Source: Blastococcus mobilis (GTDB taxonomy: Bacteria > Actinomycetota > Actinomycetes > Mycobacteriales > Geodermatophilaceae). Taken from it: a stretch of 64,000 nucleotides of DNA. The stretch lies in NCBI RefSeq assembly GCF_900188025.1, contig NZ_FZNO01000006.1, positions 62,001 to 126,000 on the forward strand. The letters run 5' to 3'. Position 1 is the first letter of the stretch; each line of letters begins with the position of its first letter. Below the pieces are notes generated by a model, which was not told where the DNA came from, made no database searches, and saw nothing but the letters and a program-made list of their open reading frames with translations. Of the stretch, positions 52,070-61,745 are shown in pieces. The position numbers and the translations under genes were made by a program.

Positions 52070-52993
52070 GTGCCCGTCGCCCTCGTCGTCACCGTCAGCT
52101 CCCGCCTCCCCGCGCTCCTCGCGCCCGCCGGCTGGCGGGCGGTCACCGGGAACCGGTCGGTCATCGCCCTGCCCGGGGCGGCCGCTGCCGCTGATGCACT
52201 GCGTGCGGCGGACGTGCCCGTGCAGGACGTCGCGGACGCCGCAGCAGCCGCCGCACACGGCGAGGACGTGGTCTGCCTGGTCGCCCACGAGGAGGCCGCG
52301 CTGTTCCCCGAGGTGCCGGTCGTCGCGGGGGCACCGGAGCCGCCCGGTGCCCGGCTGCTCGACGTGGTCGGGGTGATGGACCGGCTCCGGTCGCCGGGCG
52401 GGTGCCCCTGGGACGCCGAGCAGACTCACGCGTCGCTGCGCGGCTACCTGCTGGAGGAGGCGCACGAGGCCTACGACGCGATCGTCGACGACGACCTGGT
52501 CGCCATGCGCGAGGAATTGGGCGACGTCCTGCTCCAGGTCGTCTTCCACGCCCGGGTGGCGGCCGAGGCCGGCCCGTCCCGGCGGTTCGACGTCGACGCC
52601 GTCGCCGGGGACCTGGTCGACAAGCTGGTCCGGCGGCACCCGCACGTCTTCGGGAACGCCGGACCCCGGGACGTCGCGCAGGTCGAGGCGGGCTGGGAGG
52701 AGATCAAGCAGGCGGAGAAGCAGCGGCGCTCCCCGACCGAGGGCGTCTCCCGGTCGCAGCCGGCGGCCGCCTGGGGGGCGGCGCTGGTCCGGCGGGCGGC
52801 GCGCGCCGGCCTGAGCACGCCGGAAGCCGCCGAGCTGCAGGCGACCAGCCCGGAGGAGCTGGGGGAGCGGCTGCTCACCGTCGTCACCGCTGCGGAGCAG
52901 CGAGGCTGGGACGTCGAGGACGCCCTGCGCGAGGCCGTCCGCCGCTACGCCGGTGAGCTCGACGTGGAGGCTGCCGCGCGCCCCTCGAGGTGA
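52070..52993 (+). CDS. mazG: Nucleoside triphosphate pyrophosphohydrolase MazG
   Basis: House-cleaning NTPase that removes damaged dNTPs/NTPs such as oxidised nucleotides. 307 residues, with an actinobacterial N-terminal extension of about 95 residues (VALVVTVSSRLPALLAP start). The MazG core follows: LLDVVGVMDRLRSPGGCPWD, then the metal-binding E-x2-E...E-x2-D as YLLEEAHEAYDAI and MREELGDVLLQVVFHA. A degenerate second half contains RRHPHVFG and W-E-E-I-K. The GTG start is 32 bp after the lipoprotein stop. Confidence 0.93.
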   Translation: MPVALVVTVSSRLPALLAPAGWRAVTGNRSVIALPGAAAAADALRAADVPVQDVADAAAAAAHGEDVVCLVAHEEAALFPEVPVVAGAPEPPGARLLDVVGVMDRLRSPGGCPWDAEQTHASLRGYLLEEAHEAYDAIVDDDLVAMREELGDVLLQVVFHARVAAEAGPSRRFDVDAVAGDLVDKLVRRHPHVFGNAGPRDVAQVEAGWEEIKQAEKQRRSPTEGVSRSQPAAAWGAALVRRAARAGLSTPEAAELQATSPEELGERLLTVVTAAEQRGWDVEDALREAVRRYAGELDVEAAARPSR

Positions 52994-53017
52994 GGGCGGG
53001 GGACTGCCCGCGCCCCC

Positions 53018-53304
53018 TCAGAAGCTGCGCAGCATGACGTCGGAGTCGCCGCCCCGGCCGACCATCCGGAAACCGGCGCGCTCGTACAGGACCCTGGCTC
53101 GATTGCCGTCCTCGACGCTCAGCGAGATGGCGCGGAGCCCACGGGTCTGCGCGCGAACGATCAGCGCGTCGAGCAACGCCGTGCCGAGGCCCTGCCCCCG
53201 CCACGCACGGCGCCCTGCCAGTTGATCGCCTGGAACAGGGCGTCGGTCAGAGCTGGCACGTCCTCGGCCGTCGCATCCCGGACCAGAACGCGGTCGAAGC
53301 GCAC
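53018..53304 (-). pseudogene. GNAT acetyltransferase remnant with internal deletion and frameshift
   Basis: Both ends of a GNAT protein are recognisable but in different frames. From GTG 53304 the first frame reads VRFDRVLVRDATAEDVPALT and then A-L-F-Q-A-I-N-W-Q-G. The C-terminal half (AWRGQGLGTALLDAL, LSVEDGNRARVLYERAGF) is in another frame and ends at 53018. The usual central beta strands, about 70-80 residues, are missing at the junction near 53200-53220. A TACGGT -10 hexamer still stands 6 nt before the start codon. Confidence 0.75.
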
Positions 53305-53670
53305 CGGTGGACCGTAGCCAGCCGATGCCGCAGGCAGGCCACCGAGCCACTGTCGTCACATGTCAGCGTCGGGGTGCCGCCCGGGCGGCACCCGTCGCTG
53401 TGGGCCACCCCACCTCACTCCAGGTGACGGGTCGGGCCGCCAGCCCCTAGCGTGGGACTCGAGCCCCTTCGCGGGGCCGGCCCGTCCCCGCCGTCGCGGG
53501 GCTGCCGCGGGCCCGGCGCGCCGACGCGCCGTCCGAGCCGCCCTCCCCGAGCTGCAGCGCTGGGGCCCCGTGCCTCTCGCTGTCCGAAAGGAGCGATTCC
53601 GCTGTTCCGCAGGTCCTTCCCGACTGCCGCCGACCTCTCCGCCGCCGACCTGGCGGAGGTGGAGAGCCTG
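53305..53670 (+). other. mscS: Gene-free region with mscS promoter and hairpin-rich leader
   Basis: The stretch holds the -10 of the decayed GNAT gene (53311-53316, minus strand) and a possible -10 TAGCGT at 53458-53463 for mscS. It also holds a run of short GC hairpins, including GCCCC-TTCGC-GGGGC and CCCCGC-CGTC-GCGGGG. AAAGGAG at 53587-53593 is a strong ribosome-binding site 8 nt before an in-frame CTG at 53602. No separate gene was recognised. Confidence 0.4.
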
Positions 53671-54855
53671 ATGCCGACGCAGACCTGGCAGGTGCTCGTC
53701 GTCCTCGCCGTCGCGGCCGCCGGTGCCTGGTTGGCCGGCATTCTCATCGGCGCCCTGATCGCGCGTCTGGCCCGACGATCGCCGGTGGCTGCCGACTTCT
53801 CGCGCCGGGGCCGCACGCCACTGCGCGCGCTGCTCGTGCTGGCCGCGGTCACCCTCCTCCTGGACGCGGCCCCGGTTCTCGGGGGCTGGCACCAACCGGT
53901 CGTGCGGGCGCTGGGGCTGGCCCTCATCGCCACGGTCGGCTGGCTCATGGCGGTCGCCGTCTTCGTCGTCGCGGACCTGGCCCTGGCCCGCTACGACGTC
54001 GACGTCGTGGACAACCGGCACGCCCGGCGGGTCCGCACCCAGATATCGCTGCTGCGCCGGCTGGCCGTCGTGGTCATCGGTGTCCTGGCTGCCGCGGCGA
54101 TGCTGCTCACCTTCCCGTCGGCACGCGCGGCCGGCGCCAGCATCCTGGCCAGCGCCGGGGTGATCTCCATCGTCGCCGGCCTGGCCGCGCAGACGTCCCT
54201 GGCCAATGTCTTCGCCGGGCTGCAGCTGGCCTTCACCGACGCCATCCGGGTCGACGACGTCGTGGTGGTCGAGGACGAGTGGGGACGGATCGAGGAGATC
54301 ACCCTCACCTACGTCGTCGTCCACATCTGGGACGACCGGCGCATGGTCCTGCCCTCGACCTACTTCACGACCACGCCGTTCGAGAACTGGACCCGGACCC
54401 AGTCCGCCGTCCTCGGCTCGGTGGAGATCGACGTCGACTGGAGCGTGCCCTTCGAGCAGATGCGGGCCGAGCTGGCGCGGCTCCTGGACGGCAACGACCT
54501 CTGGGACGGACGGGTCGGGATCCTGCAGGTGACCGACGCCGTGGGCTCCGTCGTCCGGGTCCGGGCGCTGGTCAGTGCCAAGGACGGGCCGACTCTGTTC
54601 GACCTGCGCTGTCACGTGCGCGAGGGCCTGGTGGTCTGGCTGCAGCGGGAGCACGGATACGGCCTGCCGCGGATCCGGCTGGACGGCGGGACGCCGCCGG
54701 CGCAGCAGCCGCGGAGCTCGGCGGTCGCGGCCCCGGAGCACGCCGCGCTCTTCACGGGCAGCAGCGAGGCGCGGGAGCGGTCCCGCGCCTTCACCGGCCC
54801 CTCGGACCACGAGCTCGCCGACCGCGCGGCGGAGCCGGTGGTGCAGGCGCACTGA
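53671..54855 (+). CDS. mscS: Small-conductance mechanosensitive channel MscS family
   Basis: Opens on membrane tension to release solutes. 394 residues from ATG 53671: four membrane helices (about 5-28, 47-63, 75-97 and 120-142) and the pore helix ASILASAGVISIVAGLAAQTSLANVFAG. The beta domain follows (VDDVVVVEDEWGRIEEITLTYV, WDDRRMVLPSTYF, FENWTRT), then a cytoplasmic cage and a polar tail. The frame is open further upstream. CTG 53602, with a perfect AAAGGAG at 8 nt, would add 23 residues and may be the true start. GTG 53659 is another option. Confidence 0.88.
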   Translation: MPTQTWQVLVVLAVAAAGAWLAGILIGALIARLARRSPVAADFSRRGRTPLRALLVLAAVTLLLDAAPVLGGWHQPVVRALGLALIATVGWLMAVAVFVVADLALARYDVDVVDNRHARRVRTQISLLRRLAVVVIGVLAAAAMLLTFPSARAAGASILASAGVISIVAGLAAQTSLANVFAGLQLAFTDAIRVDDVVVVEDEWGRIEEITLTYVVVHIWDDRRMVLPSTYFTTTPFENWTRTQSAVLGSVEIDVDWSVPFEQMRAELARLLDGNDLWDGRVGILQVTDAVGSVVRVRALVSAKDGPTLFDLRCHVREGLVVWLQREHGYGLPRIRLDGGTPPAQQPRSSAVAAPEHAALFTGSSEARERSRAFTGPSDHELADRAAEPVVQAH

Positions 54856-54911
54856 CCCGTCGTCCCCCGCGTGCCGGGGCCGCGCTCGCGCTGCCCCGAC
54901 ACGCGGCTGGT

Positions 54912-56201
<1,290 letters not shown>

Positions 56202-56211
56202 GCAGGGGCGG

Positions 56212-56784
56212 ATGAGCAGCGCTCGGGGCCGCCGGGGCGGGACCCCGGCCGACGGACGGCGGCACACCGGCCGCGCGCCGCGCGTGCACTCGACGCGACC
56301 GGTGGGGACGGGCCTGCGGGCCAGTGCCACCAATCGGCCCGGTGCCCGCCGTTCCGGGCGCCGGGCGGTGCGGTCGTCCGCGGGGACGGGGCAGCGCCGC
56401 CGGCCGCTGTTCACCGGTCGGGCCGTCCTGCTCGGCGGTCTGATCCTGCTGCTCGCGCTCACCCTGGCCGGTCCTGTCCGCCAGTACCTCGCCGGGCGGG
56501 CGGAGCTCGAGCAGCTCGCCGCCGAGGGCCGCGAACTGGACGAGCGGGCGGCGGAGTTGCGTGCGCAGCTCGAGCGTCAGTCCGACCCTGCCTACGCCGA
56601 GCGGCAGGCGCGCGAGCGCCTCACCTACGTCCTTCCCGGCGACCGGCTGGTCGTCGTCGTGGACGGCGAGGCGGTGGAGGGCGACGCCGGCACGCTGGCG
56701 TCGGCGGGCCGGGACGCCCGGCTGCCCTGGGACGAGGGCCTGATGCAGTCGCTGGCCGATGCCGACGGGGAGCCCGAGGAGTGA
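56212..56784 (+). CDS. Septum formation initiator family protein (FtsB/DivIC-like)
   Basis: 190 residues. A long basic, Arg/Gly-rich cytoplasmic N-terminus (about 1-65) precedes one membrane helix (about 70-88) and a coiled coil (LEQLAAEGRELDERAAELRA, about 95-125). A short C-terminal segment contains YAERQARERLTYVLPGDRLV, the DivIC/FtsB signature. It would join FtsL and FtsQ in the divisome. ATG 56212 is 11 bp after eno, with AGGGG upstream. Its end overlaps DUF501. Confidence 0.87.
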   Translation: MSSARGRRGGTPADGRRHTGRAPRVHSTRPVGTGLRASATNRPGARRSGRRAVRSSAGTGQRRRPLFTGRAVLLGGLILLLALTLAGPVRQYLAGRAELEQLAAEGRELDERAAELRAQLERQSDPAYAERQARERLTYVLPGDRLVVVVDGEAVEGDAGTLASAGRDARLPWDEGLMQSLADADGEPEE

Positions 56785-57287
56785 ACGACCCCGTCACCGA
56801 GGCCGAGCGCGAAATCATCGCCCGGCAGCTCGGCCGGCCGCCGCGCGCCCTGGTCGCGGTGGCGCACCGGTGCCCGTGCGGGCAACCCGACGTCGTCGAG
56901 ACCTCGCCGCGCCTGGAGGACGGCACTCCGTTCCCCACGCTCTACTACCTGACCTGCCCCCGGGCCACCGCCGCGGCGAGCCGGCTGGAGTCGGCCGGCC
57001 GTATGCGGGAGTGGCAGGACGAGCTCGGCACCGACCCCGAGCTGGCCGCGGCCTACCAGCGGGCGCACGAGGCCTATCTCGCCACCCGGGACGCCCGTGA
57101 CGTGCTGCCGACCCGCATGACCGCCGGCGGGATGCCCGACCGCGTCAAGTGCCTGCACGCGCTGGCGGGGCACGCTCTGGCCGCCGGTCCGGGCGTGAAC
57201 CCCATCGGCGACCGCGCGGTCGAGGAGATGGGCGAGTGGTGGGCCGCGGGTCCCTGTGCCCGACCGTCGGACGGGGACGCCCCATGA
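56781..57287 (+). CDS. DUF501 family protein
   Basis: 168 residues. The sequence REIIARQLGRPPRALVAVAHRCPCGQPDVVET is split by the C-P-C-G pair. PFPTLYYLTCPRA, the internal SRLESAGRM and MPDRVKCLHALAGHALA-x-G-x-N-P-I-G-D are the conserved blocks of this actinobacterial family. The Cys and His residues (C-P-C, C-P, K-C-L-H, G-H) could bind a metal, but the biochemical role is unknown. The start overlaps the FtsB-like stop and the stop overlaps ppx by ATGA, so the three are made together. Confidence 0.9.
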   Translation: MNDPVTEAEREIIARQLGRPPRALVAVAHRCPCGQPDVVETSPRLEDGTPFPTLYYLTCPRATAAASRLESAGRMREWQDELGTDPELAAAYQRAHEAYLATRDARDVLPTRMTAGGMPDRVKCLHALAGHALAAGPGVNPIGDRAVEEMGEWWAAGPCARPSDGDAP

Positions 57288-58234
57288 CCCGCGTGGCGGC
57301 CATCGACTGCGGCACCAACTCCATCCGGCTGCTGGTCGCCGACGTGCCGCAGCAGGGCGCGCACACCGACCTGGTGCGGCGCATGGAGGTCGTCCGCCTG
57401 GGTCAGGGAGTGGACGCGACGGGTCGCCTCGCCCCGGAGGCGATCGAGCGCACCCGAGCGGCGCTGGCGGAGTACGCCGGGACCGCACGCGAGCTCGGCG
57501 CGACCGCCGTCCGGATGGCGGCCACCAGCGCGAGCCGCGACGCGGCCAACCGGGCCGACTTCGAGAAGATGGTGACGGCCACGCTGGGCCGGTTGCCGGA
57601 CGTCATCACCGGCAGCGAGGAGGCCGAGCTGTCGTTCCTCGGCGCGACCGCGTCCCTGAACGCCGCGGCCGACGCGCACGGTGCACCGTCGCCGCGCCCG
57701 CCGTTCCTCGTGGTGGACATCGGTGGTGGATCGACGGAGTTCGTGCTCGGCGACTCCGCCGGGGTCCGCGCGGCTCGCTCGGTCGACATCGGCTGCGTCC
57801 GGCTGACCGAGCGTCACCTCCACGGGGACCCGCCCACCGCCGACGAGATCCGCCGGGCCGAGGCGGACATCCGCACCGCCCTCGCCCAGGTCACCGCTGA
57901 GGTACCGGTCGCCGAGGCCGCCACCCTGGTCGGCGTGGCCGGCTCGGTCACCACCGTCGCCGCGATCGCCCTCGGGCTGCCCGCGTACGACCCGGTGGCC
58001 ATCCACGGTTCACGGATCCCTGTCGACGCCGTCCGGGAGGTCACCGCGGACCTGCTCGCGGCCACCCGCGAGACACGGGCCGCCCTGCCGGTGATGCACC
58101 CGGGCCGGGTCGATGTCATCGGCGCGGGCGCGCTGATCCTGCGCGTGCTCATGGACGAGTTCGGCATGCCCGAGGTCGTCGTCAGCGAGCACGACATCCT
58201 CGACGGCATCGCCCTCCGCCTGGCCCGCGGCTAA
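57284..58234 (+). CDS. ppx: Exopolyphosphatase (Ppx/GppA family)
   Basis: Hydrolyses terminal phosphate from polyphosphate and/or pppGpp. 316 residues, the short actinobacterial form without the C-terminal HD-like domain. The ASKHA-fold phosphate loops are VAAIDCGTNSIRLLVADV (residues 4-21) and LVVDIGGGSTEFVLG (about 142-156). MAATSASRDAANR and GSEEAELSFLGA lie between them, and VGVAGSVTTVAAI near 208. ATG 57284 overlaps the DUF501 stop. Confidence 0.94.
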   Translation: MTRVAAIDCGTNSIRLLVADVPQQGAHTDLVRRMEVVRLGQGVDATGRLAPEAIERTRAALAEYAGTARELGATAVRMAATSASRDAANRADFEKMVTATLGRLPDVITGSEEAELSFLGATASLNAAADAHGAPSPRPPFLVVDIGGGSTEFVLGDSAGVRAARSVDIGCVRLTERHLHGDPPTADEIRRAEADIRTALAQVTAEVPVAEAATLVGVAGSVTTVAAIALGLPAYDPVAIHGSRIPVDAVREVTADLLAATRETRAALPVMHPGRVDVIGAGALILRVLMDEFGMPEVVVSEHDILDGIALRLARG

Positions 58235-58261
58235 CGCCGTCGGACACCCTCGACCTGCGCT

Positions 58262-59035
58262 ATGGCTCTCGACGCCGACGGCTTCCCCGTCACCCGCTCC
58301 GCGGCCGGGGTGGTCCGCGCCGCCGCAGGGGTGCGCGAGCTGGCCGTCCTGGATGCCCGGGTGTCGGGCTGCCGCGCCTGCCCGCGGTTGGTGGCGTGGC
58401 GGGAGGAGGTCGCCCGGGTCAAGCGCGCCTCGTTCCGCGACGAGGACTACTGGGGCCGCCCGGTGCCGGGTCTGGGTCCGGCCGACGCGCGGATCGCCGT
58501 CGTCGGCCTGGCCCCGGCGGCCCACGGCGGCAATCGCACCGGACGGGTGTTCACCGGCGACCGCAGCGGGGACTGGATCTTCGCCGCACTGTGGCGGGCG
58601 GGGCTGGCCAGCCAGCCGACGTCGACCCACATCGGGGACGGGCTCGAGCTGACCGGCGTCCGGGTCGCCGCCGCGGTGCGCTGCGCCCCGCCCGACAACG
58701 CCCCCACCCCGCAGGAGCGCGACACCTGCTCACCGTGGCTGGCGCGGGAGCTGGCGTTGCTCCCGGACCTGCGCGTGATCGTCGTCTTGGGAGGGTTCGG
58801 CTGGACGGCGCTCTGGCCCGTCCTCGCCGCGGCCGGCTACCGGCTGCCCCGGCCCCGGCCGGTGTTCGGGCACGGCGTCGAGGTCGACCTCGAGGGCCCG
58901 CGCGGGCGGCTCACCCTGCTGGGCAGCTACCACGTGAGCCAGCAGAACACGTTCACCGGCCGGCTGACCGAACCGATGCTGGACGCCGTGCTCGCTCGCG
59001 CGACCGAGCTGGCCGGAACATTCGCGAGGGAGTAG
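58262..59035 (+). CDS. udgB: Type-5 uracil-DNA glycosylase (UdgB)
   Basis: Removes uracil, and in family 5 also deaminated purines, from DNA. 257 residues. Four cysteines in the iron-sulfur arrangement lie at C37, C40 (G-C-R-A-C) and near 141 and 157. Catalytic motif A is [14 protein letters not shown], lacking the polar catalytic residue of family 1 as expected for family 5. The DNA-loop motif is [14 protein letters not shown] 58262 is 27 bp after ppx on the same strand. High-GC genomes commonly carry this gene, since cytosine deamination is a larger load. Confidence 0.93.
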   Translation: MALDADGFPVTRSAAGVVRAAAGVRELAVLDARVSGCRACPRLVAWREEVARVKRASFRDEDYWGRPVPGLGPADARIAVVGLAPAAHGGNRTGRVFTGDRSGDWIFAALWRAGLASQPTSTHIGDGLELTGVRVAAAVRCAPPDNAPTPQERDTCSPWLARELALLPDLRVIVVLGGFGWTALWPVLAAAGYRLPRPRPVFGHGVEVDLEGPRGRLTLLGSYHVSQQNTFTGRLTEPMLDAVLARATELAGTFARE

Positions 59036-59066
59036 CGCTCACCCTGTCCGCCCGGCCGGTCGGGCC

Positions 59067-59072
59067 TACGCT
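59067..59072 (+). promoter_or_regulatory. -10 element of a leaderless promoter (NADH dehydrogenase)
   Basis: TACGCT, 6 nt (CGGAGC), then ATG. Confidence 0.55.
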
Positions 59073-59078
59073 CGGAGC

Positions 59079-60485
59079 ATGGCTGGGGAGATGGCTCGGG
59101 AACAGTCGCACCGCCCGGTGATCCTCGTCGTGGGCGGGGGGTACGTGGGCCTCTACACCGCCCTGCGGCTGCAGAAGAAGCTGTCCCGCGGGCGTGCGGA
59201 GATCGTGGTCGTGGACCCGCAGCCGCACATGACCTACCAGCCCTTCCTGCCCGAGGCCGCCGCCGGTTCGGTCGAGCCCCGGCACGTCGTGGTGCCGCTG
59301 CGCCGCACGCTGCCGCACTGCCGCGTCATCACCGGCGCGGTGACCGGGCTCAGCCATGCGGACAGGAAGGCCCGGATCGCGCCGGTCGTGGGCAAGACCT
59401 TCGAGCTCTCCTACGACGTGCTGGTGATGGCCGCCGGGTCGGTGGCGCGGACGCTGCCCATCCCCGGGCTGGCCGAGCACGGCATCGGCTTCAAGAACGT
59501 GGGGGAGGCCATCTACCTGCGCAACCACGTGCTGGACCGGCTGGATGCGGCGAGTTCCACCGACGACCCGGAGGTCCGCAAGCGGGCGCTCACCTTCACC
59601 TTCGTCGGCGGCGGCTACGCCGGGGTGGAGGCCTTCGCCGAGCTGGAGGACATGGCGCGGTACGCCATCGTGCACTACTACCCCCGCCTGTCCCCGTCGG
59701 ACGTGCGCTGGGTGCTGGTGGAGGCGATGGGCCGGATCCTCCCGGAGGTCGACCTCGACATGGCGGCCTGGACGGTGAAGCAGTTGATCGCCCGCGGCAT
59801 GGACGTCCGGCTCAACACCCGGCTGGAGTCGATCTCGCCCGAGGGTGTCGTCCGGCTCAGCGACGGCGAGGAGTTCCCCAGCGACACGCTCGTCTGGACC
59901 GCCGGGACCAAGCCCAATCCCATGCTGACGGCCACGGACCTGCCCCTCGACGGCCGCGGCCGGGTCGAGTGCGAGGCCACGCTCCAGGTGAAGGGCATGC
60001 CGGACGCGTGGGCGGCCGGTGACCTCGCCGCCGTGCCGGACCTGACCAAGGACGACCCCGGCGCCACGACCGCGCCCAACGCCCAGCACGCCGTCCGTCA
60101 GGCCAAGCGGCTGGCCGACAACATCGTGGCCGTCCTCGCCGGTCAGGAGCCGGTGCCCTACCGGCACGCGTACGCGGGCTCGGTCGCCAGCCTGGGGCTG
60201 CACAAGGGCGTCGCGCAGGTCTACGGCGTGAAGCTCAAGGGCTGGCCGGCGTGGTTCATGCACCGCACCTACCACGTGAGCAGGGTGCCCACCTTCAACC
60301 GCAAGGCGCGGGTGGTGGCCGACTGGACGATGGCCTCGCTCTTCCGTCGAGAGGTCATCTCCCTCGGTCAGCTGCAGGACCCGCGGCGGGAGTTCGTCTT
60401 CGCCGCGAACACCGGCCGGGCCGGCCAGCTCCCACCGCCCCGTGCGGAGGCCGCGGCGTCGGCTCCGCGCGCCGACTCCGCCTGA
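59079..60485 (+). CDS. ndh: Type II NADH dehydrogenase (NDH-2)
   Basis: Non-proton-pumping NADH:quinone oxidoreductase at the inner face of the membrane. 468 residues. The FAD-binding motif is VVGGGYVGLYTALRLQ (about 17-32), the NADH-binding motif is FVGGGYAGVEAFAEL (about 175-189), and the second FAD site is AWAAGDLAAVPD. The quinone-site ASTAPNAQHAVRQA-type element appears as TTAPNAQHAVRQAKRLADN. A C-terminal amphipathic helix region (GWPAWFMHRTYHVSRVPTF) anchors it to the membrane. The leaderless ATG start is well supported. It converges on the esterase gene after 5 bp. Confidence 0.92.
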   Translation: MAGEMAREQSHRPVILVVGGGYVGLYTALRLQKKLSRGRAEIVVVDPQPHMTYQPFLPEAAAGSVEPRHVVVPLRRTLPHCRVITGAVTGLSHADRKARIAPVVGKTFELSYDVLVMAAGSVARTLPIPGLAEHGIGFKNVGEAIYLRNHVLDRLDAASSTDDPEVRKRALTFTFVGGGYAGVEAFAELEDMARYAIVHYYPRLSPSDVRWVLVEAMGRILPEVDLDMAAWTVKQLIARGMDVRLNTRLESISPEGVVRLSDGEEFPSDTLVWTAGTKPNPMLTATDLPLDGRGRVECEATLQVKGMPDAWAAGDLAAVPDLTKDDPGATTAPNAQHAVRQAKRLADNIVAVLAGQEPVPYRHAYAGSVASLGLHKGVAQVYGVKLKGWPAWFMHRTYHVSRVPTFNRKARVVADWTMASLFRREVISLGQLQDPRREFVFAANTGRAGQLPPPRAEAAASAPRADSA

Positions 60486-60490
60486 GGGCC

Positions 60491-61414
60491 TCACCCGGCG
60501 AGCGTCGTCCCGCCCGTGGCCAGGTGCCTGGCGACGGCGGTGCCCAGTGCGTTCACGGCGGCCGTGGACGCGGTCACCATCCCGGCCGAGGCGTGCGCGA
60601 CGTGCCAGAGGCCGTCGAGCCGCCGCAGCTCGACCGGCACCCCGGCGGCGCGGGCCCGGTGGGCGAGGCGGACGGCGTCGTCGAGCAGGATCTCCTCGCT
60701 GCCGACGTGCATCGTGACGGGAGGCAGTCCGGCCAGGTCGGCCTCGAGCGGGGCGAGTTCGGCGGCGCCGAGGCCGGTGCCGCCGGCGAAGTCCCGCGCG
60801 CAGCGGCGGAGCCAGGCCGGCCGGAGCATCGCGTCCGAGCGGTCGCCGGGCCACGAGGTGCCCTGCAGGTCCAGCCAGGGAGAGATCAGGCCCAGCGCGC
60901 CCGGCCGCGGGTCACCGGCGTCGCGCAGCCGCAGAGCCGCCGAGAGGGCCAGCCAGCCGCCCGCGGAGTCGCCCACGAGGGCGGTCCGGGCAGGCGACGC
61001 ACCACGGTCCGACAGCTCCCGGTAGGCGGCGAGGACGTCGTCGAGCGCGGCGGGGAACGGGTGCTCGGGTGCCAGCCGGTAGTCCAGGACGTGCACCGTC
61101 GCCCCGCTGGCCGCCGCCAGGTGGGTGGCCAGTGCCCGGTGGGTCGCGGGGGAGCCGGTGGTGAACCCCCCGCCGTGCAGGTAGAGCATGCTCGTCGCGG
61201 CATCCCCACCGGACGGGACGAGCGTCTCGGCCGGTCGCCGGCCGAGACGGCCCGACCGGATGGTCACGTCCTCGGCCAACGGGGTGGGCCCCGTGACCAC
61301 GCGCAGCCACCGGCGCTGCACGGCGACCGGCATGCGCGGGCCGAGCACCGGCCGGACGATGCCGCGCACTCCCGCGCGCATGACCCGCAGCGGCACCTGG
61401 GGACGCCGGTTCAT
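60491..61414 (-). CDS. Alpha/beta hydrolase fold-3 (HSL-type esterase/lipase)
   Basis: 307 residues of the hormone-sensitive-lipase family. The oxyanion-hole HGGGFTTGSP lies near residue 80. The nucleophile elbow GDSAGGWLALS lies near 148. LISPWLDLQGTS follows, then a catalytic Asp in the S-E-E-I-L-L-D-D region and a catalytic His in GLWHVAH. It would hydrolyse acyl esters. The natural substrate is not evident. ATG 61414 matches the N-terminus. It is convergent with ndh and divergent from the tRNA. Confidence 0.9.
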   Translation of the reverse strand: MNRRPQVPLRVMRAGVRGIVRPVLGPRMPVAVQRRWLRVVTGPTPLAEDVTIRSGRLGRRPAETLVPSGGDAATSMLYLHGGGFTTGSPATHRALATHLAAASGATVHVLDYRLAPEHPFPAALDDVLAAYRELSDRGASPARTALVGDSAGGWLALSAALRLRDAGDPRPGALGLISPWLDLQGTSWPGDRSDAMLRPAWLRRCARDFAGGTGLGAAELAPLEADLAGLPPVTMHVGSEEILLDDAVRLAHRARAAGVPVELRRLDGLWHVAHASAGMVTASTAAVNALGTAVARHLATGGTTLAG

Positions 61415-61529
61415 CGCGGGCCCGGCGGCGTGGTGCGGAGAAGGGACGTGCCGGCCAACGCAGACCTCCGGTCGGGGGACGGGAACCCGGCCACCGTACG
61501 GGCAGCCGTCGTCCGGTCTCGCACACCGC

Positions 61530-61535
61530 TAGCGT
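61530..61535 (+). promoter_or_regulatory. Probable -10 element of the tRNA at 61546
   Basis: TAGCGT ends 10 nt before the mature tRNA 5' end. Confidence 0.4.
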
Positions 61536-61545
61536 GCGGAGGGAC

Positions 61546-61619
61546 GCCCCCGTAGCCCAATCGGCAGAGGCAGGCCCCTTAAAAGGGTCCGAGTGTCGGT
61601 TCGATCCCGACCGGGGGCA
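61546..61619 (+). tRNA. tRNA with anticodon TAA (Leu), class-I structure
   Basis: A complete cloverleaf of 74 nt: acceptor GCCCCCG/CGGGGGC, D arm GCCC/GGC with a G18G19-containing loop, and anticodon stem GGCCC/GGGTC (one G.U pair) around CTTAAAA. The variable loop is only CGAGT, the T arm is GTCGG-TTCGATC-CCGAC and the discriminator is A. The anticodon UAA reads the leucine codon UUA. Leucine tRNAs are normally class II with a long variable arm, which this lacks, so its charging identity should be treated as open. CCA is not encoded. Confidence 0.8.
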
Positions 61620-61745
61620 CTCGCGCGGCTCGCGTTCATCGCATTGGTCCCGCCATGTCCAGTCCTTGACAGGAGTGTGACCTATTTCGCAGGGTGTACC
61701 GCGTCACGCACGCTGCGTGTCAGTCCGAGAGCTCAGGAGTCCGCT

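Noticed and set aside
61666-61700. TTGACA at 61666 as the -35 box of the M28 peptidase gene
   Set aside because: No acceptable -10 hexamer is found 16-19 bp downstream. The match to -35 alone is not enough.
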